Below, in pieces: positions 8,417-16,359 of a DNA stretch of 64,000 nt. The stretch is from Bacteroidetes bacterium HGW-Bacteroidetes-2. Lineage in GTDB: Bacteria; Bacteroidota; Bacteroidia; Flavobacteriales; Flavobacteriaceae. Both the position numbers and the translations under genes were made by a program. The DNA lies in contig PHDJ01000005.1 of NCBI GenBank assembly GCA_002842575.1, positions 1 through 64,000 on the forward strand, read 5' to 3'. Position 1 is the stretch's first letter; each line of letters opens with the position of its first letter. The notes beneath the pieces were generated by a model. It was not told the DNA's origin, made no database searches, and saw nothing but the letters and a program-made list of their open reading frames with translations.

Positions 8417-9322
8417 CTAAAATTCAAAAACCTTAAAATCATCTGCAAGTTCTGTTTTTTCAAATACCAATTGTGCTTCTTCTTTAAAAAAATCTGTAGA
8501 GGGGTATCGGGTTGAAAAATGTCCTAAGATCAAAAGTCCTGCATTAGCTTGTTTTGCAATTGCTGCCGCTTGTTTTGCGGTGCTATGTTTGGTTTTTTCG
8601 CACAGGTGCTGGTGTTGGTCTAAAAATGTAGATTCGTGATATAGAGCCGTTACATTTTGAATGAGCGGAACAATATCTGGTTTATACATCGTGTCACTAC
8701 AAAAAGCATAACTTTTTGGGTTTGGCCCATCTTGGGTTACTTTTGCATTAGCAATTATCTCCCCTTCTTCATTAATAACGTCTGCACCACTTTTTATTTT
8801 TTGGAAATAGCTTTGGTGAATATTGGCTTGTAAAACAGCATCCATATTTAGTTTTCGTTCACCGGGTTTTTCTTTAAACAGAAAACCATTCGTATATACT
8901 CTATGATTTAATGGAATGGAATAGACCTCTATGGTTTCGTCTTCAAAAAGTAATGCAGATTCCCGGGATTCTAATTCGTGAAAAAGAAGGTTGTAGTTGG
9001 TAAAGGAATTTGCAAGTTTTAATTGTAAAAGGATTACTTCCTTAATTCCATTAGGTCCATAAATATGCAAATCTGCCTCTCTTCCCAAAAGGCGAAAAGT
9101 AGAAATCAACCCGATGAGTCCATAAAAATGATCGCCATGTAAATGCGAAATAAAAATATGTTTTACCCTCGCAAATTTAGCTTTACTTTTTCTGAGAGCC
9201 ACTTGGGTTCCTTCACCACAATCTACAAGAAACAGATGCCCTTTTATTTCTAAAAGCTGCGAAGTGGGATTGTTAAAGGTACGTGGTGTGGCTGAATAGC
9301 ATCCTAATATAGTAAGCTTCAT
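8417..9322 (-). CDS. rnz: Ribonuclease Z
   Basis: Metallo-beta-lactamase-fold endonuclease that matures tRNA 3' ends. The 301-residue protein carries HLHGDHFYGL (zinc motif HxHxDH), the N-terminal GCYSATPRTFNNPTSQLLE block, VDCGEGTQ, and later zinc ligands in FCSDTMYKP and GHFSTRYP. The length and motifs are those of the short (trz1-type) form. It ends the pyrB-STAS-rnz gene order on the minus strand, after a gap of 101 nt. Confidence 0.96.
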   Translation of the reverse strand: MKLTILGCYSATPRTFNNPTSQLLEIKGHLFLVDCGEGTQVALRKSKAKFARVKHIFISHLHGDHFYGLIGLISTFRLLGREADLHIYGPNGIKEVILLQLKLANSFTNYNLLFHELESRESALLFEDETIEVYSIPLNHRVYTNGFLFKEKPGERKLNMDAVLQANIHQSYFQKIKSGADVINEEGEIIANAKVTQDGPNPKSYAFCSDTMYKPDIVPLIQNVTALYHESTFLDQHQHLCEKTKHSTAKQAAAIAKQANAGLLILGHFSTRYPSTDFFKEEAQLVFEKTELADDFKVFEF

Positions 9323-9423
9323 TTTTTGATGGTATGATTATTAGATGGTTTGAAGTGCTTTATGGTAAATTTTGAATCTTTTTCTTGGATTTTGTCTTAT
9401 GTTATTTGTTATGCACTCTTACT

Positions 9424-9759
9424 TCAAAATCCTAGATCTTTTTCAATTTCTTCCATTTCAATGACATCTTCTGCTTCTTGAATTGTTGGAACCACAATGA
9501 GTTCTTCTGGAACACTATCTGGGTTTATGGCATCATTAATGATTACAAAAGATTTCTTTTTGGCTCTTTGGGTATTGGAAACTTTCAGAAAAAAAAGCAA
9601 TTCTGGAAGGGTTAAGTTAGCATACTTCGCTAGGTTTATTACTACATTCTCTTTAGAAAATTCTTTAGCAATTATATATTCTAAAAAAGTAGCGAATTCT
9701 AAAATATCGTCTTTTTCATCTTCAATAAGTTGAAATGTTTTGTGTTTGCTAACTTTCAT
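9424..9759 (-). CDS. Small STAS-like protein linked to ribonuclease Z
   Basis: A 111-residue acidic protein with no signal peptide or membrane segment. The pattern of a short beta strand, then VVINLAKYANLTLPELLFFLKVSN, then SFVIIND resembles the core of STAS/anti-sigma-antagonist domains (key residues N-L-x-x-Y near 42-47 and L-P-E-L-L at 51-55). Genes of this type often sit beside rnz in flavobacteria and are sometimes mislabelled ribonuclease Z; it has no zinc motif. Its start overlaps the end of pyrB by 11 nt, which indicates translational coupling. Function unknown. Confidence 0.8.
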   Translation of the reverse strand: MKVSKHKTFQLIEDEKDDILEFATFLEYIIAKEFSKENVVINLAKYANLTLPELLFFLKVSNTQRAKKKSFVIINDAINPDSVPEELIVVPTIQEAEDVIEMEEIEKDLGF

Positions 9760-10687
9760 GAACTTTAATTTTAGATGCTAGGAGATAAATAACTGCCATT
9801 CGTATAGCAACTCCGTTTTGTACTTGTTCTAAAATGATGGATTGTTTTGAGTCTGCCACATCGCTGGTAATCTCTACACCTCGATTTATTGGGCCAGGAT
9901 GCATAATTACGATTTCCTTTTTTAAGCTATCTAAGAGGACTCTGTTTACACCATATTGCTGTGTATATTCTCTTGTGGAAGGAAAATAACTAATGTCCAT
10001 ACGCTCGTTTTGTATGCGAAGCATATTTGCCACATCACACCACTCTAAGGCCGCCTTTAAATTACTTTCTACCTCAACTCCTATTTTTTCTATATATTTT
10101 GGAACAAGAGTTTTAGGCCCACATACTTTTACTTTAGCACCTAATAATTGTAGCGCAAAAATATTAGATAAGGCTACTCTGGAATGAAGAATATCGCCCA
10201 CAATAACCACTTTTTTTCCAGAAACACTGCCCAAGCGTTCTCTTATAGAATAACAATCTAAAAGTGCTTGTGTAGGGTGCTCATGTGCCCCGTCACCAGC
10301 ATTGATGATACTTGCATTAATATGTTGTGAAAGGAAAACACCGGCTCCCGGATTTGGATGACGCATCACCACCATATCTACTTTCATGGAAAGTATATTG
10401 TTTACGGTATCTATAAGTGTTTCTCCTTTTTTTACTGAAGAGGATGCTGCTGAAAAGTTTATCACATCTGCAGAAAGTCGCTTTTCTGCAAGTTCAAAAG
10501 AAAGTCTGGTCCGGGTACTGTTTTCAAAGAAAAGATTTGCAATGGTAATGTCTCTTAACGAGGGTACTTTTTTAATGGGGCGATTAATTACTTCTTTAAA
10601 ATGGTCAGCGGTCTCAAAAATGAGTTGTATGTCTGCCTGTGTGAGGTGTTTTATCCCTAATAAGTGGTTAACACTTAATTCGTTCAT
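9749..10687 (-). CDS. pyrB: Aspartate carbamoyltransferase catalytic subunit
   Basis: PyrB joins carbamoyl phosphate and aspartate in pyrimidine synthesis. The 312-residue protein shows the carbamoyl-phosphate loop FFENSTRTRLSFE, ASSSVKKGETL (the 80s loop), HPTQALLDCYSI, and HPGPINRGVEI near the C-terminus. No regulatory PyrI chain is encoded next to it. It follows pyrR by 105 nt on the same strand, so PyrR is the probable regulator of this gene set. Confidence 0.97.
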   Translation of the reverse strand: MNELSVNHLLGIKHLTQADIQLIFETADHFKEVINRPIKKVPSLRDITIANLFFENSTRTRLSFELAEKRLSADVINFSAASSSVKKGETLIDTVNNILSMKVDMVVMRHPNPGAGVFLSQHINASIINAGDGAHEHPTQALLDCYSIRERLGSVSGKKVVIVGDILHSRVALSNIFALQLLGAKVKVCGPKTLVPKYIEKIGVEVESNLKAALEWCDVANMLRIQNERMDISYFPSTREYTQQYGVNRVLLDSLKKEIVIMHPGPINRGVEITSDVADSKQSIILEQVQNGVAIRMAVIYLLASKIKVHES

Positions 10688-10792
10688 ATCTTTTGATTTA
10701 CGATTTTAGAAATATTATTTGTGCTACTTTGTTTTTATAAAATCTAATTTTGCTTTTTACCCTGCTTTTCTAACTATGTGCCAATTAAAATT

Positions 10793-11332
10793 TCAATTTG
10801 AAATTAAATATACGGTATCCTCTCCTTCATTTTCCTTCCAACATACCTTTACCTTTTCATCGTTAATAGCATCTACCTGTCTTCCACGATAATCTGGCTG
10901 TATGGGTAAATGTCTACTAAATCTTCTATCAATAAGGGTTAACAACTCTATTTCTGAAGGACGACCAAAAGATTGTATTGCCGTTAAGGCAGCTCTTATG
11001 CTTCTTCCGGTGTATAAAACATCGTCAATAAACACTATTTTTTTATCTTCAACTAAAAAATTGATGCTTGTTTTATTAGCTTCTAAAGGTTTTTCCCCTC
11101 GCCGAAAATCATCTCTAAAAAAGGTGATATCTAGATATCCTAACTGGATATTTTTAATTTTATAGTCGTCCTCTAACATGATTTTAATTCTATCTGCTAG
11201 ATAGATGCCTCTGGGTTGAATTCCTATTAAAACAGTATTATGAAACGTATTGTGGTTTTCAATTAATTGGCAGGATAACCGATGAAGAGCGATGTTAACT
11301 TCTTTAGCATTAAGCAACACTTTTTGACTCAT
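10793..11332 (-). CDS. pyrR: Bifunctional pyr operon regulator / uracil phosphoribosyltransferase
   Basis: PyrR is an RNA-binding regulator of pyrimidine genes and a uracil phosphoribosyltransferase. The start is placed at ATG 11332 (MSQKVLLNAKEV), not at an in-frame upstream codon at 11368, because a perfect -7 box at 11356-11363 leaves only about 17 nt of leader. The PRPP-binding motif VVFIDDVLYTGRSIRAAL is clear, as is GIQPRG near the N-terminus. 179 residues is the family length. I see no Bacillus-type PyrR attenuator in the short leader. Confidence 0.94.
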   Translation of the reverse strand: MSQKVLLNAKEVNIALHRLSCQLIENHNTFHNTVLIGIQPRGIYLADRIKIMLEDDYKIKNIQLGYLDITFFRDDFRRGEKPLEANKTSINFLVEDKKIVFIDDVLYTGRSIRAALTAIQSFGRPSEIELLTLIDRRFSRHLPIQPDYRGRQVDAINDEKVKVCWKENEGEDTVYLISN

Positions 11333-11355
11333 ATTGGTTTCAAATTTCTTTACAA

Positions 11356-11363
11356 CAAAAGTA
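11356..11363 (-). promoter_or_regulatory. promoter -7 box of pyrR
   Basis: Minus strand TACTTTTG, a perfect TAnnTTTG. It predicts a transcription start near 11349 and a leader too short for an attenuator. No matching TTG -33 box at the usual distance. Confidence 0.6.
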
Positions 11364-11766
11364 AACAAAAAATATCATAACCGCTTTAGCTAGTTTTTAA
11401 ATTTAAAATCTCATTAACCCCTCACTAGAAGCTTTGTTATTTTGTAAATCGTTAATTCGTCAATTGTTATTGAGTAATTAAGGATAAATATATCATCTCT
11501 AAGGGGATTTAAAACATGCTCTGTTTTTTCTACTACCAATATTTCGTCCATAACGGGACTTGATAAAAGATGTTATTTCAACACCGTTATGGGTAATATA
11601 TTATTGCCGTTTGTTTGAAAATTAAATTATAGGTTTAAAAAACCCCATTAGGGGTGACATATTGAAGGTGTTAATTAACTTAAAAAACCAATTATGTAAA
11701 AAGACCAAAAAAAGATAAGAGTGGGAAATACAAATGGGTATGTTCAATAAAATTTTATGCAAAAAA
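11364..11766. other. Non-coding interval between pyrR and rpsA, with inverted repeats
   Basis: About 400 bases without a credible gene. It holds a perfect 9-bp inverted repeat, CCATAACGG at 11548-11556 and CCGTTATGG at 11584-11592 with a 27-nt loop. It also holds a short hairpin at 11642-11655 (ACCCC-TAAT-GGGGT) which on the minus strand is followed by six T. Both lie upstream of the pyrR promoter, so they are not part of the pyrR leader. Confidence 0.5.
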
Positions 11767-11792
11767 AAGGACCGCTATTGCTAGCAGTCCTT
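11767..11792 (-). terminator. terminator of rpsA
   Basis: On the minus strand the stem AAGGACTGCT / AGCGGTCCTT (one G-T pair) is followed by a T-run. It lies 28 nt after the rpsA stop codon. Confidence 0.85.
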
Positions 11793-11820
11793 TTCATTAT
11801 ATAGAAATGGGTGGTTACTC

Positions 11821-13659
11821 TTATTTTTTACCGTCCATTTTGTCTTTCAATGCTTGTAATTGTTCATTAGCATCTCCTAAAGTTGGTTTAGCTTCAGCAG
11901 AAGTGTCTGCTTGTTTCTTCACAATTTCTTTAAGGATTTTTGCTTCTTCTTCTTTGAAAATTACCGTGTGCGACGCAACCACTCTTTTGAATTCTTTGTT
12001 AAATTCAATAATTTGGAAGTCTGCCGTTTCGCCTTTTGCAAGTTTACTTCCGTCTTCTTTCTCAAGGTGACGTGCGGGTACAAAAGCAATGATGTCTTCA
12101 TTAAAGTCTATAGTAGCACCTTTATCAACGATTTCAGAAATTACACCAGAGTGTGATGTACCTACTGCAAAGTCTTTTTCGTAAATATCCCAAGGATTGC
12201 TTTCTGTTTGTTTGTGACCTAAACTTAATTTACGACCATCCACATCTAGTTCTAAAACAACAACATCTAGGGAATCACCAACATTAGTAAACTCACTAGG
12301 GTGTTTAATTTTTTTAGTCCAAGAAAGGTCAGAGATATAAATTAAACCATCAATTCCTTCTTCTAGTTCTACAAAGACACCAAAGTTTGTGAAGTTTTTC
12401 ACGACACCTTTATGATTTGAACCTACGGGGAATTTAGTAGTAATATCTGTCCAAGGATCTGGAGTTAATTGTTTGATACCAAGTGACATTTTGCGTTCAT
12501 CACGATCTAAAGTAAGAACAACTGCTTCCACTTCATCTCCTATCTTCACAAAATCTTGCGCACTGCGTAAGTGAGTGGACCAAGACATTTCACTTACGTG
12601 AATTAACCCTTCTACTCCTTCAGCAACTTCAATAAACGCACCATAATCTGCAATTACAACAACTTTACCTTTTACTTTATCACCAATTTTCAATTCGCTG
12701 CTAAGTGCTTCCCAAGGGTGTGCATTTAGTTGTTTAAGACCTAATTGGATTCTGGTTTTAGCTTCGTCAAAATCTAAAATAACCACGTTTAGTTTTTGAT
12801 CCAGCTCTACAATTTCATTTGGATGATTAATTCTACTCCAAGAAAGGTCTGTTATATGAATTAATCCATCAACGCCACCAAGATCTACAAATACACCATA
12901 AGAAGTTATGTTTTTTACCACACCTTCAAGTACTTGACCTTTTTCTAATTGACCGATAATTTCTTTTTTCTGTTCTTCAATATCTGCTTCGATAAGTGCT
13001 TTGTGAGAAACTACAACGTTTTTGAATTCGTGATTGATTTTAACCACTTTGAATTCCATTGTTTTTCCTACATAACCATCATAGTCGCGAATAGGTTTCA
13101 CATCAATCTGAGAGCCTGGTAAGAATGCTTCGATGCCAAAAACATCTACTATCATTCCTCCTTTAGTTCTGCATTTAACGTAACCATTCACAATAGTAGC
13201 ATTGTCATGAGCTTCGTTTACACGATCCCACGCTTTGATGGTTCTTGCTTTTCTGTGTGATAATACTAATTGACCTGTACTGTCTTCACGCACGTCAATT
13301 AACACTTCAACTTTGTCACCAACTTTAAGATCTGGATTGTAACGAAACTCGTTAAGAGAAACCACCCCTTCACTTTTTGCATTAATATCGATGATAGCGT
13401 CACGATCAGAAAGATAAACAACTACTCCTTCTACCACTTCATCATTTAATGTGTCCACAAAATTTGCGGCAACTAATTTTTCAAATTCATCTAGTTTTCC
13501 TTCGTCGATAGGATCGATACCTTCTTCGTAATTGTGCCAGTTAAATTCTTCTAAAAATTTTTCAGGATTAGCTTCTTTTGCAGAAACTTCCTTTTTTGGT
13601 TCTTGAGCTACAGCAGATTCCTCTACTTGTACCTCTTCGTTTTTGATTTCTTCAGACAT
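11821..13659 (-). CDS. rpsA: 30S ribosomal protein S1
   Basis: A 612-residue protein made of S1 (OB-fold) repeats, which binds mRNA and brings it to the 30S subunit. An acidic N-terminal extension (about 1-60) precedes about six S1 repeats. The middle repeats are the clearest, with the recurring GVFVDLGGVDGLIHITDLSW-type core at about residues 260, 345 and 430 (key residues G-V-F-V, G-L-I-H, L-S-W). The end is a degenerate repeat and a charged Lys/Glu/Ala tail. Strong promoter and terminator elements flank it as a single-gene unit. Bacteroidota mRNAs mostly lack Shine-Dalgarno sites, which makes S1 important. Confidence 0.96.
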   Translation of the reverse strand: MSEEIKNEEVQVEESAVAQEPKKEVSAKEANPEKFLEEFNWHNYEEGIDPIDEGKLDEFEKLVAANFVDTLNDEVVEGVVVYLSDRDAIIDINAKSEGVVSLNEFRYNPDLKVGDKVEVLIDVREDSTGQLVLSHRKARTIKAWDRVNEAHDNATIVNGYVKCRTKGGMIVDVFGIEAFLPGSQIDVKPIRDYDGYVGKTMEFKVVKINHEFKNVVVSHKALIEADIEEQKKEIIGQLEKGQVLEGVVKNITSYGVFVDLGGVDGLIHITDLSWSRINHPNEIVELDQKLNVVILDFDEAKTRIQLGLKQLNAHPWEALSSELKIGDKVKGKVVVIADYGAFIEVAEGVEGLIHVSEMSWSTHLRSAQDFVKIGDEVEAVVLTLDRDERKMSLGIKQLTPDPWTDITTKFPVGSNHKGVVKNFTNFGVFVELEEGIDGLIYISDLSWTKKIKHPSEFTNVGDSLDVVVLELDVDGRKLSLGHKQTESNPWDIYEKDFAVGTSHSGVISEIVDKGATIDFNEDIIAFVPARHLEKEDGSKLAKGETADFQIIEFNKEFKRVVASHTVIFKEEEAKILKEIVKKQADTSAEAKPTLGDANEQLQALKDKMDGKK

Positions 13660-13775
13660 GGAAGATTAAATTAATTTGTATTCTGTATATATAGAAAATT
13701 CAAGCAACATAAACACAGAAGTGTTAGTACTATGGTTTAAAAAAAATCCCTTTATAATTTTCGACGTTGCTAAAA
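13660..13775 (-). promoter_or_regulatory. rpsA 5' leader, possibly structured
   Basis: The start predicted from the promoter gives a leader of about 115 nt. Near its 5' end AGCAAC (minus strand 13771-13766) can pair with GTTGCT (13708-13703), enclosing a 5-bp hairpin AACAC-TTCT-GTGTT (13725-13712). This could be an autoregulatory structure for S1; that is inference from pairing only. Confidence 0.35.
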
Positions 13776-13781
13776 GGAGCG

Positions 13782-13811
13782 CAAAAGTACTACTATTTTT
13801 TTAATATTCAA
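13782..13811 (-). promoter_or_regulatory. promoter of rpsA (-33 and -7 boxes)
   Basis: Minus strand TACTTTTG (13782-13789) with TTG at 13809-13811 and a 19-nt spacer, a full match to the Bacteroidota consensus TTG-N19-TAnnTTTG. It is the best-formed promoter in the window, which fits a highly expressed ribosomal gene. Confidence 0.8.
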
Positions 13812-13890
13812 ATATTTATTGCGCTAAGAAAGATGCTTTTAGAGTGATTTTACTTTTATAAATTTTATGTAGATTCGTAATCTCACTTTA

Positions 13891-16269
13891 ATGAAATTAA
13901 TTATGTTTAAAAACCTTCTTCTTGTTGTTATTTTACTCCTATTTTCTAACTCTTTTTTTGCACAACAAAGTAATCTTACTGTTGAAAAAATAATGCAAGA
14001 CCCCAAGTGGATAGGCACTTTTCCTTCTAATATAGAATGGAATGTACATAGCGACGCTATATATTTTAACTACAACAAATACAATAACCCTTCAGACTCC
14101 TTGTATCTAATTTCTTTAAAAGCGCAAAATACTATTGAAAAAGTAAGCTGGAAAGATGAAAAAAATAGGGTTCCAAATAGCGGAGCTTATAATGCCTCAA
14201 AATCCAAAAAAATATATGTAAAAAACAATACCCTTTTTCTTTATGACATAAAAAGCAGAAAAGAATTAAAAGTATTAGAATTATACCAAAACATAAGGAA
14301 TCCAATTTTTTTAGCAGATGAGAATAACATTGCTTTTACTTTTGATCATAATGCATATATCTACTCACTAAATAATGGGAATTTAAATAAATTAACTAAC
14401 CTAAAAGCTGGTGAAGACAGCAAGAAAAAAGAAGATAATTTAACAGAAAAAGCAACATGGCTAAAAGAAGACAACTTGCAGGTACTTCAAGTTATTAAAA
14501 AACGAGAAGATAAAAAAGAAGCTTCAAAAAAATATAGAGAGTACTCAAAAGAAAAAGTAGCAAATCCCTTTTATACTGGAAAGAAATCGGTCTCCAATAT
14601 TCAGGTTTCACCAGATGCTAAATATGTAACCTTTAATTTAGTAACTCGCAATGAAAATGAGCAGACCATTGTGCCAGATTATATAGATGCATTAGGATAT
14701 ACTGTAGATTTAAAAACCCGAGAAAAAGTGGGCAATGAAAAAACACAGGTGGAACTCGCTATTTATCATATAGAAAAAGATACCACATATATGGTAAAAA
14801 CAAACCAACTTTCAGGAATAAACGATTTACCAGATTACACAAAAGACTACCCTGAAAAAAAATGGGACTCCGTAAATCGAGAAGTCCTTATTTCCAGAGC
14901 ATATTTTTCAGACAACGGCAAAAACGCTATCGTAAATGTGCGCTCAAAAGACAACAAAGACCGATGGATTGCCAAACTAAACCTAGAAACAGGCGATTTA
15001 GAAACTTTAGATAGGCAACGCGATGAAGCATGGATTGCAGGACCTGGTATTGGCTGGTTAATGGGAGGCGCTACTATTGGCTGGTTACCCGATAACCAAC
15101 ATATTTATTTTCAATCAGAAATTACAGGCTATTCACACCTCTATATTATAGATGTGACAAATAAAGTTAAAACAGCATTAACCTCTGGATCCTTTGAAGT
15201 TTTTGATCCTGAAATTTCAAACGACAAAAAAAACTGGTATCTAACTACATCAGAAATACATTCTGGAGAAAGACATTTTTATAAAATGCCCTTGATGGGT
15301 GGTGCCATGATAAAACTTACATCACTAATCGGAAATAACGAAGTTTTTCTTTCCCCCGATGAAAAATATTTAGCCATTCGACATTCTTATAGCAACCAGC
15401 CATGGGAATTATTTTTAAAGAAAAACAATCCAAAAGATAAAGAAAAACAACTCACTTTTGGACAATCTGAAGCGTTTAAAGAATACAATTGGCGCGACCC
15501 ACAGCTAGTAAACTTTCAAGCTTCAGACGGCACCATGGTACCTGCCAGACTTTACACACCCGATGCATCGGTTAAAAATAATGCCGCTGTACTATTTGTG
15601 CACGGTGCTGGTTATTTGCAAAACGTTCATAAATGGTGGTCTTTATATTTTAGAGAATATATGTTTAACAATATGCTAACGGATTTAGGTTATACCGTTA
15701 TTGATATTGATTACCGCGGAAGTGCTGGCTATGGGAGAGATTGGCGCACAGCTATTTACAGGCACATGGGAGGAAAAGACCTTTCTGACCAAGTAGATGG
15801 TGCAAATTATCTAATTACGGAACACGGCATTAATAAAAACAAAATTGGACTCTACGGAGGAAGTTATGGCGGATTTATCACACTTATGGCACTTTTTAAT
15901 GCACCAGAAACCTTTGCTTCCGGTGCAGCACTTCGCTCGGTAACTGACTGGGCACATTATAACCATGGTTATACTTCAAATATTTTAAACGAACCCGCAA
16001 ACGACCCAATTGCTTATCGCCGCTCCTCACCTATTTACTTTGCCGATGGTTTACAAGGCCATTTGCTTATTGCTCACGGTATCGTTGATATAAATGTACA
16101 TTTTCAAGACGTAGTGCGCTTGTCGCAAAGATTAATTGAATTAGAAAAAAACAATTGGGAAATGGCTATTTATCCAGCAGAAGACCACGGTTTTATTGAA
16201 CCCAGTAGCTGGATAGATGAATATAAAAGAATTTTAAAACTGTTTAACAATACATTATTGGAAAATTGA
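13891..16269 (+). CDS. Secreted S9 family prolyl oligopeptidase / dipeptidyl peptidase IV-like
   Basis: A 792-residue serine peptidase with an N-terminal signal peptide (hydrophobic core LLLVVILLLFSNSF, then FAQ). Residues about 30-520 form the beta-propeller part (DPPIV N-terminal type), followed by an alpha/beta hydrolase domain. The catalytic triad is visible: S658 in GGSYGG, D733 in GIVDIN and H766 in EDHGF. It probably acts in the periplasm on proline-containing peptides. An alternative start is the Met at codon 5. A near-consensus TACTTTTA lies about 40 nt upstream. The gene stands alone. Confidence 0.92.
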   Translation: MKLIMFKNLLLVVILLLFSNSFFAQQSNLTVEKIMQDPKWIGTFPSNIEWNVHSDAIYFNYNKYNNPSDSLYLISLKAQNTIEKVSWKDEKNRVPNSGAYNASKSKKIYVKNNTLFLYDIKSRKELKVLELYQNIRNPIFLADENNIAFTFDHNAYIYSLNNGNLNKLTNLKAGEDSKKKEDNLTEKATWLKEDNLQVLQVIKKREDKKEASKKYREYSKEKVANPFYTGKKSVSNIQVSPDAKYVTFNLVTRNENEQTIVPDYIDALGYTVDLKTREKVGNEKTQVELAIYHIEKDTTYMVKTNQLSGINDLPDYTKDYPEKKWDSVNREVLISRAYFSDNGKNAIVNVRSKDNKDRWIAKLNLETGDLETLDRQRDEAWIAGPGIGWLMGGATIGWLPDNQHIYFQSEITGYSHLYIIDVTNKVKTALTSGSFEVFDPEISNDKKNWYLTTSEIHSGERHFYKMPLMGGAMIKLTSLIGNNEVFLSPDEKYLAIRHSYSNQPWELFLKKNNPKDKEKQLTFGQSEAFKEYNWRDPQLVNFQASDGTMVPARLYTPDASVKNNAAVLFVHGAGYLQNVHKWWSLYFREYMFNNMLTDLGYTVIDIDYRGSAGYGRDWRTAIYRHMGGKDLSDQVDGANYLITEHGINKNKIGLYGGSYGGFITLMALFNAPETFASGAALRSVTDWAHYNHGYTSNILNEPANDPIAYRRSSPIYFADGLQGHLLIAHGIVDINVHFQDVVRLSQRLIELEKNNWEMAIYPAEDHGFIEPSSWIDEYKRILKLFNNTLLEN

Positions 16270-16315
16270 TTACCGTTATAGTTGCGTTAATTAAAATACC
16301 CAATCATTAAACCAA

Positions 16316-16346
16316 TTGCAAAAACCCTTAGTTTTCCTTACTTTTG
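16316..16346 (+). promoter_or_regulatory. promoter of the E1 gene
   Basis: TTG at 16316-16318, a 20-nt spacer, then TACTTTTG at 16339-16346. It predicts a start near 16353, only about 7 nt before the first ATG (16360). This makes the second ATG (16369, MQTKSQ) a serious alternative start. Confidence 0.7.
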
Positions 16347-16359
16347 CAATTCAAAATAA

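Noticed and set aside
9497-9733. Plus-strand frames antisense to the STAS-like gene, pyrB and pyrR
   Set aside because: They are shadows of well-supported minus-strand genes.
10785-10805. Palindrome AATTTCAA-T-TTGAAATT at the end of pyrR
   Set aside because: It coincides with the last pyrR codons and stop and is made of A/T-rich codons, so it is probably accidental.
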